From the NCBI GenBank assembly GCA_045531905.1, contig JAZSEY010000004.1, forward strand, positions 1 through 64,000: a DNA stretch of 64,000 nucleotides. Direction: 5' to 3'. This DNA comes from RGIG6919 sp045531905 (GTDB lineage Bacteria > Bacillota > Clostridia > Lachnospirales > Lachnospiraceae). The notes beneath the pieces are model-generated. The model saw nothing but the letters and a program-made list of their open reading frames with translations. It searched no databases and was not told the DNA's origin. Each line of letters starts with the position of its first letter. Position 1 is the first letter of the stretch. The position numbers were made by a program, and so were the translations under genes. Shown piece after piece: positions 28,244 through 36,650 of the stretch.

Positions 28244-29296
28244 TTATTCACCCAAAAATCTGACAATTTCCTCCGCCACTTTTTCCGGACAATACTCATA
28301 AAGCTCCGTCGGGCCCGCCAATTCTACGCAATCTACATTGTCAAATTGTGCAAAATATGCCACAATACCTTCATTATACATTTTTACCGGATCCAAATCC
28401 GGATTTGTCTCCTTCGCATTCTCAATCTGCTCCTGCAATTCCTCATCTGTAGACAAATATGGTTCCATCGCCTTATTGGACACCAACTGAAGCATAGGAA
28501 GTTCAGTTGGAAAATACTCTAAGCCAACACTTTTTGCATTTTCATAAATCATACAATCTTCATTGTACATATTATCTGTATATCCGTATTTAGAAATCAG
28601 CGCATTCCGTGTTAACATTTCTTTTTCAGTATACAAGCCAAACTCATTAGTCGGATACGCAATGGTAATCAAACGCTGTCCACCAATTTTGCAGAACATA
28701 TTAAACATCTTTGATACACCTGAAATATCCCAATTATCCTGATATGCCTGATACTTAGCAGGATATGTCATGTCAATACCAACAATACTATGTACTTCTT
28801 CTGGATATGTCTGATACCAATAAAGAGCTTCCATACCCGCTGAATAATACGGCACAAGCACAAATGGACCTTCAATCTCTGCAGCTGCAAGCAAAGCTCT
28901 TGTTTCAGAAAGCATAGTATCCACATCTCTTGATACATCTGTCACATCACTATAGCCATTTCCAGCTCTGTCAATATATACCAGGTGATAATCTTCTCTC
29001 AATTCATCGAACAGCGGACGAAGTGAAACTACGCTATCCGCGCCCATGGTGCCATGCATAAACAACAAGGTATGCTCAGCTTCTAAATTTCCTGTTTCAT
29101 ATATATGCATAGAATGTCCATTAATAGAATAGAGTCGTCCCGGTTCTTGTAAATACTGTGCTTCTTTCTTTAATTGACTCTTATTATAAATAGCAATTCC
29201 CGAAATCACTATCACATTAAATACCACAAAACCAATCAGCGCTCCCAACAAAACCTTAGAAATGGTATGAAGCAATCTTTTCTTATTCTTATTCAA
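28244..29296 (-). CDS. membrane-anchored alpha/beta hydrolase
   Basis: 350 aa. A basic N-terminus and one helix (about 14-36) anchor an extracellular alpha/beta hydrolase domain. The oxyanion-hole strand is LLFMHGTMGADS and the next is HLVYIDRAGNGYSD. The expected nucleophile elbow is VPYYSAGMEA, so Ser is present but the first Gly of GxSxG is replaced by Tyr. A catalytic His is not clear from the C-terminus. It might be a lipase, esterase or peptidase. The substrate is unknown. It is divergently transcribed from the 29481 gene. Confidence 0.75.
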   Translation of the reverse strand: MNKNKKRLLHTISKVLLGALIGFVVFNVIVISGIAIYNKSQLKKEAQYLQEPGRLYSINGHSMHIYETGNLEAEHTLLFMHGTMGADSVVSLRPLFDELREDYHLVYIDRAGNGYSDVTDVSRDVDTMLSETRALLAAAEIEGPFVLVPYYSAGMEALYWYQTYPEEVHSIVGIDMTYPAKYQAYQDNWDISGVSKMFNMFCKIGGQRLITIAYPTNEFGLYTEKEMLTRNALISKYGYTDNMYNEDCMIYENAKSVGLEYFPTELPMLQLVSNKAMEPYLSTDEELQEQIENAKETNPDLDPVKMYNEGIVAYFAQFDNVDCVELAGPTELYEYCPEKVAEEIVRFLGE

Positions 29297-29480
29297 AACA
29301 ATGTCCTCCTATGTAAAACAACTATTTGCTATGATAAACGATTTGAAGCAAAATGTAAACCAAAACCCAATTGATACTTCTTAACATTTCATAAAAATTA
29401 TGAAGCATTTTCGTTTTCAGTTCACTTTTTTCTTTTTTTATGTTACCATATCTGCATTCACAACAATTGCGAGGTAAGAT

Positions 29481-30374
29481 ATGTCAAAAAAGAAACAAAC
29501 AAACACCGATAACACACAAAACGAATCCAATGTTAAAACAGTAGCCGGACAAGTCATCTCTTCTTCTGCAGAAGAAACTGCCAATGATGAAGGCAGAGAA
29601 GACGCCTTGGAAATGCATTATATGTCCTTCTTTGAGAAATTGAAATATAAACGCACGCAACACAAAAAGAAAATGGAAGGCATGGATAAGAAGGAGCAAT
29701 TCAAATTCTTCCTAGATTACTATAAATGGAATGTAATCATTACTATTTTCCTACTAACCTGTGCTGGAGTATTTGCAAAAGAAATGTATTTTAATTCCAG
29801 ACCATTAGCATTAGGCGTAATTATCATTAACAACAAAACACTTGCTGATGTTCCGGAAGAGGAAGCACAAAAACTTGGCATTCTGTCTGCAGATGACTTG
29901 GCAGCAAAGATAGAAACAGATTATCGTGCGCATTATAATTTCCACAAGCATGACAGATTTAACATTTTCACAGGTATGCACATCGATCTGCAAACCTATT
30001 TAGGAGAAATCGTCAGTACAGGAACCAGCACCCTAACATCTTACGAGAATCTATTCTACCAAACACAGGCAGATGCCATCGATATCATTATCACAGATGA
30101 AAAGGGAATTAACTACTGCGTGGAACAAGACATGGTATATCCGATAGACAGATTATATGACGAAGAAACGCACGCGCTATACGCAGACAAAGTTCGTATG
30201 TACACCGCATACACAGGCGATGTCCGGGAATACGCCATCGATGTTACCGGTAATGCGTATATCAAAAGTCTCGGTCTTGGTTACGAAGAAACCTACTTGC
30301 TATTCCCAAGCAACGATGCAGATAACAAAGAACGAGCAATCAACTTCTACAAATTCCTATTACAGTATGAATAA
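29481..30374 (+). CDS. hypothetical single-pass membrane protein
   Basis: 297 aa. The cytoplasmic N-terminus of about 80 residues is polar and Lys/Glu-rich with a coiled-coil stretch. One helix follows (about 83-102, NVIITIFLLTCAGVFAK), then an extracellular domain of about 195 residues with many Tyr/Asp. I do not recognise a family. GAGGTAAGAT lies just before the ATG. The gene ends in the first terminator hairpin of palindrome B. Confidence 0.7.
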   Translation: MSKKKQTNTDNTQNESNVKTVAGQVISSSAEETANDEGREDALEMHYMSFFEKLKYKRTQHKKKMEGMDKKEQFKFFLDYYKWNVIITIFLLTCAGVFAKEMYFNSRPLALGVIIINNKTLADVPEEEAQKLGILSADDLAAKIETDYRAHYNFHKHDRFNIFTGMHIDLQTYLGEIVSTGTSTLTSYENLFYQTQADAIDIIITDEKGINYCVEQDMVYPIDRLYDEETHALYADKVRMYTAYTGDVREYAIDVTGNAYIKSLGLGYEETYLLFPSNDADNKERAINFYKFLLQYE

Positions 30375-30376
30375 TA

Positions 30377-30639
30377 TAAAGAGGAGGCTGTCGTAAGACG
30401 GTCTCTTTTTTTGTTGTTGCTTCCATATACAAACTCGCAAAATAGGGTTACAAGGGATTGAGGTGTGCCTCAAAATGCGTCAGCACTTATGCCGTGTATT
30501 TTACGGCATTATGTACTGCTACGCATTTTGGGAGTGAAAACATCACACCGAAACACTTGTAACCCTATTTTGCTCGAGTTTTGTATGTGGAAAAAGCAAT
30601 AGAAAAAGAGGCCGTCACTGCGACAGCCTCTTCTTATAT
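30377..30639 (+). repeat. large palindrome, copy B (candidate structured RNA with flanking terminators)
   Basis: This about 263 bp inverted repeat has its centre near 30499 (ATGCCGT/ACGGCAT). Core motifs shared with A and C, plus-strand sense: ACTCGCA, GCCTCAAAATGCGTC, TACTGCTACGCATTTTG and a GT-GAAA-AC mini-hairpin (30534-30541). The stem GGTGTG (30462-30467) pairs with CACACC (30544-30549). The lower stem AATAGGGTTACAAG pairs with CTTGTAACCCTATT. Each outer arm is itself a terminator-like hairpin: the left one (30386-30405 then T8) ends the 29481 gene and the right one (30608-30630, T5 on the minus strand) ends the ABC-F gene. It occupies the gap between convergent genes. Confidence 0.8.
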
Positions 30640-30643
30640 ATTA

Positions 30644-32269
30644 CTAATTTGATGGTGTAATATTCATAATCTGACGTTTTCTCGCCATCTCATCACTTTC
30701 TAAGTATTCATCATATGTGGTCATCTTATCAATCAAACCAGTATTCGTAATCTCCATGATACGATTTGCAGTTGTCTGAATGAACTGATGATCCTGTGAT
30801 GCAAACAGAATAACACCAGGGAACTTGATTACTGCATTATTAAGGGCGGTAATAGATTCCATATCCAAGTGGTTTGTAGGCTCATCCAAAATCAAACAGT
30901 TTGAACCCATAATCATCAACTTAGAAAGAAGACATCTAACCTTCTCACCACCGGATAATACCTTAACCTTTTTCACACCTTCTTCACCGGCAAACAACAT
31001 TCTTCCAAGGAAGCCTCTAACATATGTTGCATCCTTCTCTTCGGAATACTGTGTTAACCAATCAACGATAATCAAATCATTGTCAAACTCTTTTGTATTG
31101 TCTTTTGGGAAATAACCCTGAGAGGTTGTAACACCCCACTTATAACTTCCCTCATCCGGTTCTTCCTCACCGGCAAGAATCTTAAATAATGTTGTAGTTG
31201 CAATTGTATTTGGACCAACAAATGCTACCTTATCATCATGGTGGATTGTGAAAGAAATGTTATCTAACACTTTCACGCCGTCAACCGTCTTAGAAATATT
31301 CTCAACAGTAAGCACTTCATTTCCGATATCACGATTTGGCTTAAAATCAATGTATGGATATTTTCTGCTGGAAGGTCTCATGTCATCCAACTGAATCTTT
31401 TCTAACGCACGCTTTCTAGAAGTTGCCTGCTTTGACTTAGAAGCATTTGCAGAGAATCGCTGAATGAATTCCTGTAACTCTTTGATTTTTTCTTCCTTCT
31501 TCTTGTTTGCTTCCTTCATCTGCTTAATCATAAGCTGACTGGACTCATACCAGAAGTCATAGTTACCTGCATAAAGCTGAATCTTAGAATAATCTAAGTC
31601 TGCAATATGTGTACATACCTTGTTCAAGAAATAACGGTCATGGGATACTACAATAACCGTATTCTCAAAGTTAATTAAGAACTCCTCTAACCATGCAATG
31701 GCATCTAAATCCAAATGGTTTGTAGGCTCATCCAAAAGCAATACATCAGGATTACCAAATAACGCCTGCGCTAAAAGCACCTTTACCTTAAGATTACCAT
31801 CCAGTTCACTCATCATCTGATAGTGATATTCCGTCTCTACACCAAGACCATTTAACAGCTGAGCCGCATCTGATTCCGCTTCCCAACCATTCATCTCAGC
31901 AAACTCCGCTTCTAAGTTAGCAGCCTTCTCGCCATCCTCGTCAGTGAAATCTTCCTTGGCATAAATCTCTTCTTTTTCCTTCATAATCTCATAGAGACGC
32001 TTATTGCCCATGATAACCGTATCCATTACGGTATACTCGTCATATTTGAAGTGATCCTGCTGAAGCACAGAAAGTCTCTCACCGGCATTCATGGTCACAT
32101 CACCTTTATTCGGCTCAATCTCTCCAGATAAAATCTTTAAAAATGTAGACTTACCTGCACCATTGGCACCAATCAAACCGTAACAGTTTCCTTCTGTAAA
32201 CTTAATATTAACCTCTTCAAACAAAATCTTTTTTCCATATCGCAGGGATACATTATTTGCACTAATCAT
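30644..32269 (-). CDS. ABC-F family ATP-binding protein (YbiT-like)
   Basis: 541 aa with two ABC domains and no membrane helix, so it acts on the ribosome rather than as a transporter. The first P-loop is GANGAGKST and its signature is the degenerate DGNLKVK, as in the YbiT branch. The second P-loop reads GPNTIATTT, so the conserved Gly-Lys are replaced, while its signature LSGGEKVR and Walker B LILDEPTNHLD are intact. The linker is Lys-rich. ABC-F proteins act on the ribosomal exit or peptidyl site. The second nucleotide site here is probably impaired. The hemolysin-like gene is 24 bp upstream in the same direction, and the gene ends at palindrome B. Confidence 0.85.
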   Translation of the reverse strand: MISANNVSLRYGKKILFEEVNIKFTEGNCYGLIGANGAGKSTFLKILSGEIEPNKGDVTMNAGERLSVLQQDHFKYDEYTVMDTVIMGNKRLYEIMKEKEEIYAKEDFTDEDGEKAANLEAEFAEMNGWEAESDAAQLLNGLGVETEYHYQMMSELDGNLKVKVLLAQALFGNPDVLLLDEPTNHLDLDAIAWLEEFLINFENTVIVVSHDRYFLNKVCTHIADLDYSKIQLYAGNYDFWYESSQLMIKQMKEANKKKEEKIKELQEFIQRFSANASKSKQATSRKRALEKIQLDDMRPSSRKYPYIDFKPNRDIGNEVLTVENISKTVDGVKVLDNISFTIHHDDKVAFVGPNTIATTTLFKILAGEEEPDEGSYKWGVTTSQGYFPKDNTKEFDNDLIIVDWLTQYSEEKDATYVRGFLGRMLFAGEEGVKKVKVLSGGEKVRCLLSKLMIMGSNCLILDEPTNHLDMESITALNNAVIKFPGVILFASQDHQFIQTTANRIMEITNTGLIDKMTTYDEYLESDEMARKRQIMNITPSN

Positions 32270-32293
32270 GTGAATTTCCTTTCCTTGCTAAAT

Positions 32294-33577
32294 CTATTCT
32301 TCTACTTCCTGTTCTTCTTCCGTCTGCGCAAGTTCAACCAAAACCTTTTCAATACGATTCTTATCAAGATTCAAAACCGTATATGTAATATTTTCTTCTG
32401 TTGCCACTTCACCTTCTTCTGGTAAATGATCTAAAAGTTCAATCATACGACCACCTACAGAATCATAATCATCTGAATGAATAGACAAACCTAATGCGTC
32501 ATTCAAGTCATCCAATTTCATAGAACCATCAACCTCGTAACGGTTCTCGCCAATCTCTTTTACGCTCTCACGTTCGTCATCATCATACTCATCGCGAATC
32601 TCACCTACGATTTCCTCAATCAAATCCTCTAAGGTGATCAATCCGGCAGTTACACCATACTCATCCAATACAATGGCGATAGAAATAAAATTCTTACGCA
32701 TGTCATTTAGCAAGTCACTGGTCTTCTGGAACTCATAAGTAAAGAATGGCTCACGTAAAATTTCGCGAATATTGAATTCACCTTCCTTATGGGTAGCATA
32801 ATAGAAGAAGAAATCCTTAACATTCAGAATACCGATAATATTATCTCTAGTTTCCTCATACACCGGAATTCTTGTATATTGTTCTTCCATATATAGTTCT
32901 AACAGTTCATCTATTGTGGCATCCACAGAAGCAAACACCATATCTACTCTTGGCACCATAACATCCTTTGCCAAGGAATCACCAAAATCTACTACGTTGG
33001 TAATCATCTCTTTTTCTTCGCCCTCGATGACACCTTCCTCATGACTGACATTCACAATAGCACGAAGTTCGCCCTCTGTGATTGTCTCAATTGTGCTCTG
33101 GTCAATTCTTAATAATTTAAAAATGCCTGAACAGAATAAATCCATAAACCAGATTACCGGTGTTAATAACCACATCAATCCGCGAATAATATCTACATAA
33201 AACAAAGACAATGTAACATTATGCACTTTCGCAACAGTCTTCGGCGTAATCTCACCAAATATCAAAACAACAATCGTTAAGACACCCGTTGCAATACCTA
33301 CGCCTGCATTTCCAAATAAATTTGTAGCAAACACAGTCGCCAAAGAGGATGCACCAATATTCACAATATTGTTACCAATCAAAATCGTGCTCAAGAGTTT
33401 TCCCGAATCTTCTGTAATAGCAAGCACTCTTCCAGCTTTTTTGTTTCCATCCTCAAACATAGCACGAAGTTTGTGCTGACTCACCGTTGTCAGCGCAGTT
33501 TCTGCTGACGAGAAGAAACCTGAACACATAACCAAAATAACAATAACTACCAATTGCATAATCGAACTGGGATCCAA
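32294..33577 (-). CDS. CNNM/CorC-HlyC family membrane protein
   Basis: 427 aa. DUF21 at the N-terminus has about four hydrophobic segments (about 5-150), including EITPKTVAKVHN. A pair of CBS domains (about 200-320) follows, with VMVPRVDMVFAS and LDEYGVTAGLITLEDL. The CorC_HlyC domain (about 340-420) contains VDGSMKLDDLND. Family members transport or sense Mg2+ or Na+, although older annotations call them hemolysins. The start appears to be TTG, with AAGGAGAG about ten bases upstream; the next Met is too far away. A promoter is at 33637-33666. Confidence 0.85.
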   Translation of the reverse strand: MDPSSIMQLVVIVILVMCSGFFSSAETALTTVSQHKLRAMFEDGNKKAGRVLAITEDSGKLLSTILIGNNIVNIGASSLATVFATNLFGNAGVGIATGVLTIVVLIFGEITPKTVAKVHNVTLSLFYVDIIRGLMWLLTPVIWFMDLFCSGIFKLLRIDQSTIETITEGELRAIVNVSHEEGVIEGEEKEMITNVVDFGDSLAKDVMVPRVDMVFASVDATIDELLELYMEEQYTRIPVYEETRDNIIGILNVKDFFFYYATHKEGEFNIREILREPFFTYEFQKTSDLLNDMRKNFISIAIVLDEYGVTAGLITLEDLIEEIVGEIRDEYDDDERESVKEIGENRYEVDGSMKLDDLNDALGLSIHSDDYDSVGGRMIELLDHLPEEGEVATEENITYTVLNLDKNRIEKVLVELAQTEEEQEVEE

Positions 33578-33636
33578 AATAAAACACTCTCCTTTTTGTC
33601 AAAAACATAATATGTATCCTAAATATACAGTTATCT

Positions 33637-33666
33637 ATTTTACTCAAAGTATAGGTCAGTTGTCAA
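33637..33666 (-). promoter_or_regulatory. sigma-A promoter of the CNNM/HlyC gene
   Basis: On the minus strand TTGACA, an 18 bp spacer and TAAAAT. It sits about 60 bases before the TTG start codon. Confidence 0.7.
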
Positions 33667-33775
33667 CATTTTATCAATATTTTTTAAAATAGTGGGAATA
33701 CTATGGGTGAGCACATTCTTTTCTATATTGAAAACTGTGCCGAAACTATCAGGTTAGCCGAAAGGAGATTGTATT

Positions 33776-33961
33776 ATGAGATCAACAAAGCAGACTTACG
33801 AAGAGGTAGCAAAGAGATGTAGCTCTTATACCCGCACCAGCGACAATGCATTCAAAAATGTCAACACTGACAATATCAGTTGTTTAAACTGTGAGCACTT
33901 TGCAGCAGACGAGCACTGTGTATTAGACTTATATGACCCAATCGTTAAGAATTTGAAGTAA
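33776..33961 (+). CDS. small Cys-containing protein, possibly zinc-binding
   Basis: 61 aa with a good AAGGAGA site nine bases before the ATG. The C-terminal half contains SCLNCEHFAADEHC, a CxxC followed by a third Cys eight residues on, and an earlier Cys at 15. This spacing suggests a small metal site or disulfide. The frame is complete, in a genuine intergenic gap, and not a shadow of another gene. I recognise no named family. It is upstream of, and separated by about 100 bp from, the EF-hand-like gene. Confidence 0.7.
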   Translation: MRSTKQTYEEVAKRCSSYTRTSDNAFKNVNTDNISCLNCEHFAADEHCVLDLYDPIVKNLK

Positions 33962-33972
33962 GTTGCCGATAT
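33946..33972 (+). promoter_or_regulatory. sigma-28 (SigD/FliA)-like promoter
   Basis: TAAG (33946-33949), a 15-base spacer and GCCGATAT (33965-33972). The -10 is an exact match to the known SigD consensus GCCGATAT and the -35 differs from TAAA by one base. The site overlaps the end of the small Cys protein gene and gives a leader of about 85 bases for the next gene. Confidence 0.55.
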
Positions 33973-34065
33973 TTAAATTGGGTAGATTGATTAGCACAGG
34001 TTGTCACCAATCATGAAATGGGTAGACTGGTATTTACACAATTTTCATGAAAGAGGGGAATGTGC

Positions 34066-35154
34066 ATGGTTATTCAATCAAGCAACATTAAAATGAGTAG
34101 CGCAAGAGCATACTCAGCAGGAACATCAGTAGGAAAAAGCACATCCTACGCACAGGCAACAACAAATCCGACAGGACTTTCCATGGAACAGAGCGGTACA
34201 TTTGGTTTTTCTTTTGGCAATACTATGAAAAGCCTCAAAGAAGCTTCTCTGCCATCAGAAAATTATCTGTCAACAGGTATGACTGCTACCGAAGCCACAA
34301 TTATTCGTTCTAGAAATGATTGGCGAAATCAGTTACGCCAACAGATTATGGAGTATATCGAACACATCCGTGAGACAATGCTCAGACGTCTGTCCGGCAG
34401 CAACTTCACATCCAGTAGCATTGATTACACTTCTTCCAGCTCATTGAATCTGTCAACAGATTCCAGTGGTGCATATACACTATGGCAGCGCACGGATACC
34501 ATGACTTATCACTACGAAGAGCATGAATCCATTTGCTATGAAGCCCAGGGAGCCGTAACAACATCTGAAGGAAAGACTTTTTCCATAGATGTTAAGCTTT
34601 GTATGAGCCGAAGTTTCCAGGAAGAGATTAACATTTATCAAACCAGTCCCGAGGTCATGCTAACAGACCCGTTAGTATTCCATTTGGACGGTAGCCCGGA
34701 TTCTGTCAGTGACGCGAAATTCCTATTTGATATTGACAGCGATGGCGTAGCCGATAACATCGGAAAACTTACCAAGGGAAATGCATTTTTAGCATTGGAC
34801 AAAAACGGCGACGGCGTGATTAACAATGGTTCTGAATTATTTGGAACAAAGTCAGGAAACGGCTTCCAGGACTTGTCAGCTTATGACGAGGATAACAATG
34901 GCTGGATTGACGAAAATGATGCCATCTACAGTCAATTAAGACTATGGCATAAAACAGATGACGGCGAGGATAAACTCACCACTTTAAAGGAGTCAGATAT
35001 CGGAGCGATATATCTTGGCTACAGTCCTACCAGATTTTCGCTGAATTCACTGACAGACAACGTCACAAAAGGCGTTGTGAGAAGCACAGGCATGTATCTG
35101 AAAGAGGACGGAACTGCAGGTACATTGCAACAGGTGGATTTGGCAGTAAGTTAG
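34066..35154 (+). CDS. protein with EF-hand-like calcium loops
   Basis: 362 aa from the ATG with GAGGGG seven bases upstream (the ATG six bases earlier is too close to the site). The N-terminal half is Ser/Thr/Gln-rich with no clear signal peptide or membrane helix. The C-terminal part contains three EF-hand-type loops: DIDSDGVADN, LDKNGDGVINN and YDEDNNGWIDENDA. The signature resembles the hook-associated and FlgM-type repeat proteins less than a calcium-binding surface protein. The sigma-28-like promoter suggests co-regulation with motility. The exact function is unknown. A terminator follows at 35183-35209. Confidence 0.65.
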   Translation: MVIQSSNIKMSSARAYSAGTSVGKSTSYAQATTNPTGLSMEQSGTFGFSFGNTMKSLKEASLPSENYLSTGMTATEATIIRSRNDWRNQLRQQIMEYIEHIRETMLRRLSGSNFTSSSIDYTSSSSLNLSTDSSGAYTLWQRTDTMTYHYEEHESICYEAQGAVTTSEGKTFSIDVKLCMSRSFQEEINIYQTSPEVMLTDPLVFHLDGSPDSVSDAKFLFDIDSDGVADNIGKLTKGNAFLALDKNGDGVINNGSELFGTKSGNGFQDLSAYDEDNNGWIDENDAIYSQLRLWHKTDDGEDKLTTLKESDIGAIYLGYSPTRFSLNSLTDNVTKGVVRSTGMYLKEDGTAGTLQQVDLAVS

Positions 35155-35182
35155 AGTCTAATATATGAAGTAATGATAAACC

Positions 35183-35209
35183 AGAGGCCATCGCAAGATG
35201 GCCTCTTTT
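35183..35209 (+). terminator. terminator of the EF-hand-like gene
   Basis: AGAGGCCATC pairs with GATGGCCTCT around GCAA, followed by TTTT. Confidence 0.88.
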
Positions 35210-35225
35210 GTCTGCTAATTCGTGT

Positions 35226-35265
35226 GTATCAAGAACTGTTAGATCATACCAACAGTTCTTGATAC
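35226..35265. repeat. 15 bp perfect inverted repeat of unknown role
   Basis: GTATCAAGAACTGTT (35226-35240) is the exact complement of AACAGTTCTTGATAC (35251-35265), with a ten-base loop. There is no T run on either side, so it is not a standard terminator. It lies between the + gene's terminator and the stop of the minus gene at 35291. Confidence 0.6.
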
Positions 35266-35290
35266 ATACAATAAACCGTAGTAAAAGGAG

Positions 35291-35806
35291 TCATCCTTTT
35301 ACAGTCTTATTTTTTAACACTACTGTGCATATTACGCATACGATAATGGTGCTGATAAAGCCAAACACATAAACAGCGTTAATGATATGATTATTACGCA
35401 AAGAACGATAGAAGAATGTATAATATGTCTTTCCTTCTATTTCTGGTAACTCTTTGTCATAATTCCACGAATGTATAATACGTCCATACGGAATCTCGGG
35501 ATTATAAAACTCAAACAAAGCATATTCCCCACCACTTTCTATACCATTTTCTGTCGCCATATATTGTTTAACTTCATCTATCTTTAAACTCGACACAAAA
35601 ACATTTTGTGCCACTACATGCCACCATGCTCCTTCGTCAGTCATGCCCACTTTCGTAACAATAACTTCACTATCGCTTGGCAATTGTATACTATTGAGAT
35701 GAAGATAAAACGGAATTTTCCATAAAAGGGCAAAATACAATACGAACCATATCAACGGTATAACACCCCTTATAATAGTTTTTTCTTTTTTCTGTTTTTC
35801 TAACAT
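35291..35806 (-). CDS. paralogous two-helix membrane protein, copy 1
   Basis: 171 aa. Helix 1 is at about 14-33 (PLIWFVLYFALLWKIPFYL), an extracellular region of about 95 residues follows, then helix 2 near 138-160. It is clearly homologous to the neighbouring protein at 35926-36474 (shared LLWKIPFYxHxN and VVAxxVFxSxL segments). No family name is known to me. A short hairpin (35281-35302) overlaps its stop codon. Confidence 0.7.
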   Translation of the reverse strand: MLEKQKKEKTIIRGVIPLIWFVLYFALLWKIPFYLHLNSIQLPSDSEVIVTKVGMTDEGAWWHVVAQNVFVSSLKIDEVKQYMATENGIESGGEYALFEFYNPEIPYGRIIHSWNYDKELPEIEGKTYYTFFYRSLRNNHIINAVYVFGFISTIIVCVICTVVLKNKTVKG

Positions 35807-35925
35807 ATACGCACTCTCTCCAAATCACTTATTCAAATTATTCAAATACACTTTTTTCGTCTTAGTAGATTGTTGCATTTTACGACCTGTACGCAATACA
35901 TATTTGTAAGAATATTTACTTACAA

Positions 35926-36474
35926 TCACATATCAGCGGTTCTATTGTACTTTCGATGCCTGAACATTAGTAAGGCTGTGATCACAATTACAAACACCGT
36001 AGTCACAACACTCATATATGCTACAACACGAAGTACCTTATCATTATACAACGAACTATACAACACCATAAAATATCGTTCTTCTTCATCTAATTCACGA
36101 TACCACCGACCATCGGCACGAATTATGTAATCTGGATGCTCCCCCTGCAAGTTACTAATATAGGTTGAAGCAATATATTCTTTCCCACAATTAATTTGAA
36201 TATCATTCTCACGCGCAATATAATTTAGCACAAAATCTTCTTGCAGATTCGAAATAAACACTTTCTCTGCCACCACATGCAACCAAGTACCCTCATCAAT
36301 AATACACACTTTTGTAATTACTGATTCACTCTCTCCCGGAAGTTTTAACTTATTTATGTGCGCATAAAATGGAATTTTCCACAACAACAACCAGTATATC
36401 GCAAACCACAACACCCCAATTATCAAACCAATGCAGACACTTTTTATCTGATTTTTATTACTTGATTGTTTCAT
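35926..36474 (-). CDS. paralogous two-helix membrane protein, copy 2
   Basis: 182 aa with the same layout: helix 1 at about 12-32 (VLWFAIYWLLLWKIPFYAH), an extracellular region, and helix 2 near 150-172 (TVFVIVITALLMF). The two genes look like a tandem duplication, separated by 119 bp. The function is unknown. Homology of the pair is read directly from shared motifs. Confidence 0.7.
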   Translation of the reverse strand: MKQSSNKNQIKSVCIGLIIGVLWFAIYWLLLWKIPFYAHINKLKLPGESESVITKVCIIDEGTWLHVVAEKVFISNLQEDFVLNYIARENDIQINCGKEYIASTYISNLQGEHPDYIIRADGRWYRELDEEERYFMVLYSSLYNDKVLRVVAYMSVVTTVFVIVITALLMFRHRKYNRTADM

Positions 36475-36575
36475 AATGAACTCCTTATTTTAATTCAAAT
36501 TCAGCTCATTTTATTCCTATATTTTTCATGTGTCAACAGAGTGATTACTTGAATAATCTCTTACACATTTCATAC

Positions 36576-36612
36576 AAAAAGGCGACAATGAATAAGTTTC
36601 ACCATCGCCTTT
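36576..36612 (-). terminator. terminator of the dapA-dapB operon
   Basis: AAAGGCGA pairs with TCGCCTTT at 36578-36585 and 36605-36612, with a second helix (GAA/TTC) inside and T5 following on the minus strand. Confidence 0.7.
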
Positions 36613-36650
36613 AACTTATAACGTCTCATTACATTTCAAATTATTAAATC

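Noticed and set aside
28112..28522. Open frame on the plus strand overlapping the hydrolase gene
   Set aside because: It lies over the promoter and the coding strand of the hydrolase, with no ribosome-binding site or recognisable protein.
30377..30639. Ordinary bidirectional terminator only
   Set aside because: Terminator hairpins explain only the outer parts; the conserved inner core with compensatory changes remains unexplained.
33720..33775. Possible GEMM-type (c-di-GMP) riboswitch before the small Cys protein gene
   Set aside because: Two GCCGAAA segments are present, but the required conserved helices and receptor elements are not visible.
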